Both the position numbers and the translations under genes were made by a program. Positions 56,668 to 64,000 of a stretch of 64,000 nucleotides of DNA are shown here, piece after piece. Position 1 is the first letter of the stretch; every line of letters begins with the position of its first letter. This DNA comes from Triangularia verruculosa (lineage: Eukaryota; Ascomycota; Sordariomycetes; Sordariales; Podosporaceae), in the NCBI GenBank assembly GCA_033296885.1, contig MU863994.1, positions 1-64,000 on the forward strand, read 5' to 3'. Under the pieces are notes generated by a model. The model saw only the letters and a program-made list of their open reading frames with translations. It was not told the DNA's origin and did no database searches.

Positions 56668-59600
56668 AGCAATCAAGAATCTCCGGAGAATAAGAGGACC
56701 GCGACTGTTGAATTTGAGACACATTCTCAAGAGGAAGAAAGACTATTTGTACCGAGAGTAAGGTCCCTGTCTTTGCTCCAGAGGAAGTTGTTTCGCAAAG
56801 CAAGCACAGCTCCACAACCATCAACCGAACCCTTCAAAGGACCTCTGGGCTTGACCCTCCTCCACGAGCCGTCCGATCCTCGGATAGATTTCATCTTTGT
56901 CCATGGCCTTGGAGGGGGCTCAAGAAAAACATGGAGCTTTTCCCAGGAGGAGGCCATGTTTTGGCCCAAGGAATGGCTTCCTTCTGAAGCTGGCTTTGAA
57001 CATGTGCGCATTCACAGTTTTGGCTATAACTCAGACTGGACGACAAGAAAAGCCAGTCACCTGACTGTCCACGACTTTGGACAAGCTTTGGTTGCCGATA
57101 TCTCCAACTCCCCTCATCTAAGCAAGAATCGAAATGTTAGCTATGATGAATGAGCCATGGTATCTCCAAATACTGATTCTTCCACAGACACCCATCATAT
57201 TTGTTTCACATAGCATGGGGGGCTTGGTGGTCAAGAAGGTACCTGTCTGATAATTTCATCGTGCATTAAATCCTCAGGTCAGGTAGGCTAACAACCGCGT
57301 GTCAGGCATACCTGCTGGCCTCGCATGATCCAACTTACAAAAGCATACATCAACGAATTCATACAATGTATTTCTTGGGCACATCCCATCGTGGAGCTGA
57401 CTCCGCACAGTTCACCAAGCTTCTTCGGTATACCGCAGGCAATGGGGCCAAGGCTTTCATCAACGACCTTGTTCCAGGGAACAAATCTATTGATGTAAGA
57501 TCTTCTTTCCTTTCACGAATCATTGTCACAAGATGGCTAACAGAAAGCCATAGCAACTGAATGATGAGTTTCGCCACGTTTGTAACAAAGTACATATATG
57601 GTCTTTCTTCGAGACCATCCCCATGAGTTTCGGCCTTATTGTCAAGAAAGAGTCCGCAGTTGTTGGTAAGCCCAGTAGCTTGTGATATCAGCGTGGTTCT
57701 TTCTAACAGAGAGATTCCTATAGGGCTTCCAGGAGAACAAGTCCGGTACATGGAGGCAGACCATCGCCATCTTTGTAAGTTCGATGGGCGTGAAAATCCC
57801 AACTATATCGTTTTGCGCAATGCCTTCATTTCTACCATCAAGAAATTAGAAGACCAGGGTAGGTAGGATATATGATAAAACAGCAAAGATTTCTGCTAAC
57901 TGATTGCTGACTAGCCCTGAGTCAAGCGGCGGAATTACAGCGATCACAGATGAGCCAAATATCATCCTTTCTTCGGATAGACCAGCGGCCGGAATCCATT
58001 TTTCTGGCTCTCAATGAGAAGCAACACGATGGCTCATGTCGCTGGCTGACCGACGAGGACAGTTTCCAAACATGGTTTCAAAGTCTTGTGGGCCATGATG
58101 TAGAAACTGTGTCAGCAATGCCCACAAGCTCAGGATTTGATTCCCCTCAAGTCCTGTGGCTATGCGGTCGACCGGGAACAGGGAAGTCTGTTGCTTCCAC
58201 TCATATCACCAGACACCTAGAGTCTGCAGGATTTGACTGCCGCATCTATTTTTTCAGACATGATGATCAACCAGGCGCCACAACGTCGGCATTACTAAGA
58301 TCGCTAGCATTCCAAATGGCCGAGTCAAGCTCCCAAGTGAGACAAGCGATCATGGATATGATTGAAAATGGCACTGCGATCAACCATGACGACCAATATA
58401 CATTGGCGAGCAGGCTTTTCACCAATGGTATTTTCAAGATACAATCCTTGAAACCCCAGTTCTGGGTGATAGATGCACTCGACGAGTGCAACCAAGAGTC
58501 TTTGTCGGCTTTTGTTTCCATGATTTCCAAGATCGACAACTCAATACCACTCCGCCTTTTCCTAACCAGCCGGCCTGGAGGTCAACTGCAGAGGTTGTTC
58601 GCACACGAGAAGACTCGCTTATGCACACTGTCAACCGGCATGCCTGGTTCATTACACGACATTGAAGCTTTCGTGCGGGCGAGGTGCTCTCGCCTGGGTG
58701 ACGATGTAACCCGCGAAAGACTTGTCACGGAGTTACTCAAGAAATCGAATGGGAGCTTCCTTTGGACTTCATTGACATTATCAAGACTGGACGGTCTATA
58801 CTGTGTCGAGGATATGGAAGACGCCTTGAGTTCCATGCCCGTCCGAATGAATCCCCTCTATATCCGCATAGCAACCTCCATTGAAGAATCAGCGAGTTAC
58901 GAGCTCACCAAGTGTCTGCTCGGATGGGTCATCTGCGCACAAAGACCACTTCTCATGACCGAGCTTTGTGGAGCTATTAAACTCGATATCGGGCGCACAT
59001 TAACAGCATCCCCAGCCCAGCTGGAGCATCTCACTGGACATCTTGTCTTCGTAGACAGAGACTCTCGGGTTCAGGTCACACATGAGACTACCTCTGATTT
59101 TCTTACTCGACCGAGAGATGGCTTGTGGATAGATCGACAAACAACACATTCAAGGATCTCAGAGATCTGTCTCACCACGCTTTGTGGCAGTGAGTTTGCG
59201 CCCCCTAAGGCTTTTCAAGCTGCTTCAAATCGAACCAACAACATGTCGCCTTTTGCTGCATACGCTGCAGCAAGCTTCTCATTCCACTTCGCTTACAGCG
59301 CGCCTCCCTCGGATGCCGAGCTTTCACTCATGGACCGATTTATCCGGTCTAATGTCCTCACCTGGATTGAAAAGGCTGCTCAAAATGGAGACCTATCAGT
59401 CCTTCAGCAAGCCAGCTCTCGCTTGAGAGGATATCTTGCAAAACGTTCCAACCAAAAGCTTCATGGCAGTATGGAAATCAAGACTCTGGCTGCTTGGCTG
59501 ACCGATCTCGATCGCATGATTGCCGTCTTCAATTCTTGCCTTTTAGAGTCGCCATTGTCGATCCACTTTCTGGTTCCCTATTTATGTCCCCCAACATCTG

Positions 59601-61819
59601 TGATGAACAAGACGTTTGCTAGGCCGAGCAGGGGCTTGAACATCAAGGGCTTTGTTGAACAGCGCTGGGGCGACCGCCTGACATGCCGTCTTCTCTCTGA
59701 AGAGCCTTTAGCCATTGCTTGCTGCGATCGACTACTGGCTGTTGGCCTTCTTTCTGGCAAAATTGAATTATACCTCAATACGAAAGTCGTCACGTTTCAA
59801 TCGATTGGTTCGGTTATGCATGATGCTGCGGGGAAGGGACGCATACGACTCGAATTCAACGCCGACTCTTCTATTTTAGCCTCATGCTGTACTCGGAAAC
59901 TTGCCCTGTGGGATGTTCGCTCGGTAGATGGGTCGTCGTTTCCCTGTATCTGGACCCAGTCATGCGATCTTGGAATCTCCCGGGTGCCTACTTTTACACC
60001 AGATGGAAGGTTTGTAGTGCTGGGCGAGTTCTCTGAAAATTCATTGCTTCGCTTCAGCACGCTTGATGGTGCACAGGAAAAAGTTCTCCTAAGTGAAGAA
60101 CATGGCCCAAAGTCTTCAGCCATTGGATCAAACCGCAAGGGCGCAACCAAACAATCTGAACGTCCAAACTGGTCATTCCAAATTAATTCCACGCATACCC
60201 TTGCCGCTCTGGGGCACCTTGATGCCAAGGTTGAGCTCTGGGATTTGGAATCGGTTGCGCGAGTGGGCTATTTTGAAGCAAGGGAAATGGCAGACTGTAT
60301 CGTAGTCGATACCCTATTTAACCCCAGTCCTCACCTTGATCTCCTAGCTATCCGATATATGCATGACGGCGGAGTGGTTGCTTGTCATCCTCGTACATTA
60401 GAACAAGTTGGGGCATATAGTGGGAAGGAGATCTACACCATGAGTGCAACTTTAGATGGGCGCATCCTAGCCGTCGGGCTGGGCGATGGATCAATCGACA
60501 TCTTGTCGTTCAAGACTCTACAACAGTTATACCACATCCCACCATTCGAAGGGGATGATCTCACACCACCACGCGGCCTGACGTTTTCAACTGACAACTT
60601 TAGACTTTACGACACTCGGAGACTATGTTGCAATGTCTGGACGCCATCAGTTCTATTGGAAACTGCAGCGGCGGCTGATTCATCGAAACAAATCGACCAA
60701 AGACCTCTAGTCTCTCGGGACCATCAACTTCAGGGTGCTCGTAATGTTACCTTCATCGACACATCTAAGGGCGCATCCATTATCATCGGAAGAGAAAATG
60801 GCGAGGTCGAGAGTTATGATATCGAGACTGGTTCCACTATCAACAAATTTCAGCTTCACGATCCCACCACGGAGATTTCTGACTTGGAATCTGACGAGGA
60901 ACAGAACCCTTCTCCTCGAATTGCCTATGGGGACTGGGACGATGCACATGACATTATCCTCGGCGTTGATCTTGACAACTGTCAAGGCACTATCGTTGGC
61001 TTTCGAAATGGATTCGGAGGCTCATCTATGTGGCGCTGCCGCCTACCGCGTCGCTGTGTCATCAACAATCGCGGAGATAGGGCTCGTCAAGCAATTATCA
61101 GTCCCCACGGCACACAAATCATCATCGTCTTTCAACACACAGCAAAACTCATCACTATCAACCACAGCAACAAACCCGCCTCCGAAGTCAACGAGCTTGA
61201 TCTAGAGGCCTACTGGGCAACTGATCCATCCAATTCCTCCCGTGTACTTGCCATCGGGAGAGGCACTGTCGACCTCTTTTACTGGAACACTCTTGAGAGA
61301 GTCTGCGGTACGATAAACCTGGAAGCCCCCGACTACATAGGTTCGTTATTGTGGGATCGTATATACACACATTGGAGCGGCTCCAGTCCCTGGATCGCTA
61401 ACAGGAAGTCTCATTACATTGTTAGGTGCACTAGGAATGGCTCAGGGAACAAGAGAACTGCAAACGGTTTTATTGTTCTTGACGCATCCAAGTTTGTGCT
61501 GGGAGACGGGAAAACCACCGGACTCGTCCATCGGGCTTTTCGTAACTTGGAAGTGGTGAAAATGGTTGGGATGATTCAAGAAACTCTCTTTTTTCTTGAT
61601 ACGAAGCACTGGGTGTGTTCTATCAGCGCGAATAACATGGAGGAAACGAAGCATTATGCACGACACTTCTTCATACCCCCTACATGGCATACGGGAGACA
61701 ACATCCCGGTGATAGGAATCCTCAGCACGAACTTGATGGCAGTGGCAGTAGGTTCACAGCTGGTTTGGATTCGTGGCTTCATGGACTACCAAGATAAAGT
61801 GTCATTGGTTCATGCATAA
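56668..61819 (+). CDS. NLR-like protein: alpha/beta hydrolase - NACHT - WD40-like repeats (5' end unresolved)
   Basis: Exons 56668-57135, 57188-57238, 57306-57494, 57554-57665, 57724-57858 and 57915-61819 give at least 1619 residues; the first exon opens at a splice acceptor, so the start lies upstream. The N-terminal effector is a SesB-like serine hydrolase: IDFIFVHGLGGGSRKTW, a GXSXG-like VSHSMGGLVVKK nucleophile, and MYFLGTSHRGAD. The NACHT NTPase follows, with Walker A LWLCGRPGTGKSVAS near residue 400, FWVIDALDECNQES as Walker B, and RLFLTSRPGG. The C-terminal 700 residues are WD40-like repeats (LALWDVRSVDG, VELWDLESVARVG). Such fungal NLRs sense non-self and trigger cell death. A non-standard GTTAGC donor ends the first listed exon. 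Confidence 0.9.
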
Positions 61820-62037
61820 GAGATGATGGAACCATGTGCTCTGTCGGATGTCCTCGTACTATCCTAGGTACTACTTCGTCTCAAGTTGCTGCTGTCCAAG
61901 ACCGCATGACTTGGCCACCTGGCTGGTTCTCGCGCCAGACAGGCACGCATTTCATATCCACTTTACTCTCCTGCTCAAACCTGCCCTTTTACACCCAATG
62001 CCGAGTGCGACGACCGACCACGGGATTCTCGACAAGC

Positions 62038-63081
62038 ATGGCGTGCGCATCCAAATACAGCTTCCACGATGATTACAGCGAAGGGGCACACCCCGCCGTC
62101 CTCGAAGCTCTCTCCCGCGCCAACCATTCCCAACAAAATGGATATGGTAATGACGAGCACTGCAAAGAAGCCAGAAAGGCCATCCACAAACTGATCGGCT
62201 CTGACACCGCCCATATCTACTTCGTCCCCAGCGGCACCAGCGCCAACCTCCTATCCATCGCGAGCCATCTCCGTCCCCACGAAGCCGTCATAGCCGCCGA
62301 ACCGGCCCACATAGTAGGCAAAGAAGGCGGCGCAATCGAAGCAACTGGCCACAAAATCCTCATCTCACCCGGCATCAACGGCAAACTAACCCCCGAGCAC
62401 ATTCAGTCAGCATTCGGCAGAAACACTCAATTCGCGTACCAGCCCAAACCCAAAATGGTCTTCATCGCCAACGCCACCGAACTCGGCACAGTGTACACAG
62501 CCCAAGAACTAGAACCCATCGCCGCCATCTGCAAGCACCTCGGCCTGCTCCTCCTCATGGACGGCGCGCGGCTGGGAGCGGCAATGGCCTCCAGCAAGAA
62601 CGACCTGTCACTGAAAGACTTTTACCGTCTCACCGACATCTTCTGGATAGGCGGCACCAAAAACGGAGCGCTCCTGGGAGAAGCCGTCGTGATCAAGGAC
62701 CCAATCTTTGGCGCCGAGTTCCCCTACCACATGAAGCAGCGCGGCATGCTCCTCGCCAAGAGTAGGGTGCTCGGTATCCAGTTCGGCACGCTCTTCAAAG
62801 ACGATCTCTTCTTCCAGATTGCGAAAACGTCTGTTGAAAAAGCAAGCAAGCTAGCAGTTGAACTGGTGGGCATGGGGTTCGAGCTGTGGAAACCGGTGGA
62901 ATCGAATCAGGTGTTTGTCATCTTTCCAGAAGAGTTAGTCTGGGAGCTTGAGAAGCAGTTTGATTTCTTTGTCTGGGAGCATCTTGATGACGGACACAAG
63001 GTTGTGCGTCTGGTTACTTCGTGGGCTACGCTGGATTCCAAGGTCGAAGAGCTCCTCGCCTTGGTGCGCGGTGGGCCTTAA
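62038..63081 (+). CDS. Low-specificity L-threonine aldolase-like PLP enzyme
   Basis: A single exon. The ATG at 62038 (MACASKYSFHDDYSEGAHP) gives 347 residues and matches the family's start; the frame is open back to an ATG at 61834, which would add a 68-residue, possibly targeting, leader. The fold-type I PLP enzyme motifs are present: GYGNDEHCKEA, YFVPSGTSANLLSIASHL, LLLLMDGARLGAAM, and the PLP-lysine motif FWIGGTKNGALLGEAVV. Threonine aldolases split threonine or allo-threonine to glycine and acetaldehyde; the fungal beta-eliminating-lyase-like group includes relatives with other substrates. It sits between two NLR-like genes, 218 bp after the stop of the first. A link between them is not evident. 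Confidence 0.88.
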   Translation: MACASKYSFHDDYSEGAHPAVLEALSRANHSQQNGYGNDEHCKEARKAIHKLIGSDTAHIYFVPSGTSANLLSIASHLRPHEAVIAAEPAHIVGKEGGAIEATGHKILISPGINGKLTPEHIQSAFGRNTQFAYQPKPKMVFIANATELGTVYTAQELEPIAAICKHLGLLLLMDGARLGAAMASSKNDLSLKDFYRLTDIFWIGGTKNGALLGEAVVIKDPIFGAEFPYHMKQRGMLLAKSRVLGIQFGTLFKDDLFFQIAKTSVEKASKLAVELVGMGFELWKPVESNQVFVIFPEELVWELEKQFDFFVWEHLDDGHKVVRLVTSWATLDSKVEELLALVRGGP

Positions 63082-63590
63082 GATCATATGCGTCATGGCA
63101 ATTACGGCGTCGTTGCCCGGTTATGTGCTGTCACGGATTTCAATAGGCTGTTGGCTTGAAAGATTGTGATTATAGTTACCTAGATTTGGAATTGACTCCG
63201 TTGACATTCACTTGCACCATTTTGCCGCTATTTTTCGCTCCAATGTTAGCATTCCGTTCGCAATGGGTTGACGTCCGCTCAGGGGCTGTAGCCCGATAAA
63301 AACATGCCTGATGGAAACCGCCTGAGAAATCTTGGCTTCCTGTGCTTGAAAGAATCACTTTACTTTGATTGGGCGCCATCCCGAGCGGGCATACACCCGT
63401 GGCCGGTGGTGATTCGATGATACCTTCCTTCCAGTGGCAGCTGAACCGGAGCGCCCAACCACTTGCACCAGCCACGCCAACATTTGTCTTTTCCAACCTG
63501 GTCCGCATCTAAATGAACATCGACGCCCAAAATTTGTTCTCAACCATCCGGGAAAACTCTTGTTCATTCTAAACCTGCGGTATATATAAC
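63082..63590. other. Intergenic, upstream of the right-edge NLR-type gene
   Basis: 509 bp. A TATATATAA stretch at 63581-63589 lies directly before the ATG, too close to be a normal TATA box. No gene seen. Confidence 0.6.
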
Positions 63591-64000
63591 ATGGAACCAC
63601 TGAGTGCCCTCGGCATCGCCGCCGCCGCCGTGCAGTTCGTTGATTTTACAGCCAGGCTCTTCAGCGATACGGTAACGCTGTACCGGTCAGCGTCAGGACA
63701 GACCCAGGAGCAGGTGTTTCTTTCGACCATCATAAGGGATCTGGATTCCTTGACCAGTTCCGTCGAGTCGAAAGCGTCCAGGCTCCCGCAAAATCCGGCC
63801 CCTGGAACTACTGACGACGTTTTTCTCCGTCTCTGTCGACAATGCAAAGAGGTGAGCGCGGACCTTGCTGGGGTTCTACAAAAGCTACCGGCCACAACGC
63901 GTTCTCAACCTACGAAGTACGACCTGATCAAATCGGCTTTCTTCACTGTGATCAAGAGCTACCTCTCAAAAGAAAAGGTTCAGACGCTCAAAGTAACTCT
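63591..64000 (+). CDS. N-terminus of an NLR-type protein (partial, runs off right edge)
   Basis: The frame is open from the ATG at 63591 to the end of the window (136 codons). It starts MEPLSALGIAAAAVQFVDFT, followed by helical segments (LSTIIRDLDSLTSSVESKA, LCRQCKEVSADLAGVLQKL). Proteins beginning 'MDPLSALGIAANVVQFVDF' are typically fungal NLRs in which this helical domain precedes a NACHT or NB-ARC domain. The downstream domain is outside the window, so the NLR call rests on the N-terminus alone. Confidence 0.65.
   Translation, partial: MEPLSALGIAAAAVQFVDFTARLFSDTVTLYRSASGQTQEQVFLSTIIRDLDSLTSSVESKASRLPQNPAPGTTDDVFLRLCRQCKEVSADLAGVLQKLPATTRSQPTKYDLIKSAFFTVIKSYLSKEKVQTLKVT

Overview
The window is nuclear DNA from a filamentous ascomycete (Pezizomycotina), most likely a Sordariomycete of the Sordariales type. 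Evidence: genes are broken by short introns (about 45-130 nt) with GTRAGT-like donors and CTRAC branch points; nuclear-type tRNA genes lie singly between protein genes; and the gene set includes HET, HeLo and NACHT/WD40 allorecognition-type proteins, Zn2Cys6 regulators, a fungal nitrilase and a KRE2/MNT1-family mannosyltransferase. Exon borders were placed by eye from splice signals and reading-frame continuity.

Left (1-15.3 kb): the 3' end of a probable HET-like gene meets a complete HET-domain gene tail to tail. Then comes a very large DOCK-type guanine nucleotide exchange factor, a HeLo-like protein fused to a pseudokinase, and a membrane-type gene whose frame is broken at an A8/T8 run.

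Middle (15.4-42 kb), mostly housekeeping: chorismate synthase and a mitochondrial lipoate ligase share a divergent promoter holding a Gcn4/CPC1-type site. VPS11, initiator tRNA-Met and MLH3 follow. Next are a Ser-rich unknown protein, a nitrilase divergent from a regulator with two Zn2Cys6 clusters, a small two-exon gene on the minus strand, a C2H2-like zinc-finger protein, tRNA-Asp (with intron), tRNA-Ser, and a MUP1-type methionine permease.

Right (42.4-64 kb), accessory in character: an unrecognised five-exon protein, a DUF7025-type AAA ATPase divergent from a STAND-like protein that lacks a canonical P-loop, a RibD/DHFR-like protein, a GT15 mannosyltransferase, a large NLR-like protein (alpha/beta hydrolase, NACHT, WD40-like repeats), a threonine aldolase, and the start of another NLR-type protein cut by the right edge. 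Together with the HET and HeLo genes at the left, this makes the window rich in fungal self/non-self recognition proteins. The most unusual items are the P-loop-less STAND-like gene, the HeLo-pseudokinase, the Gly in place of the catalytic Glu in MLH3, the A8/T8 frameshifted gene, and the unnoticed small gene near 34 kb.
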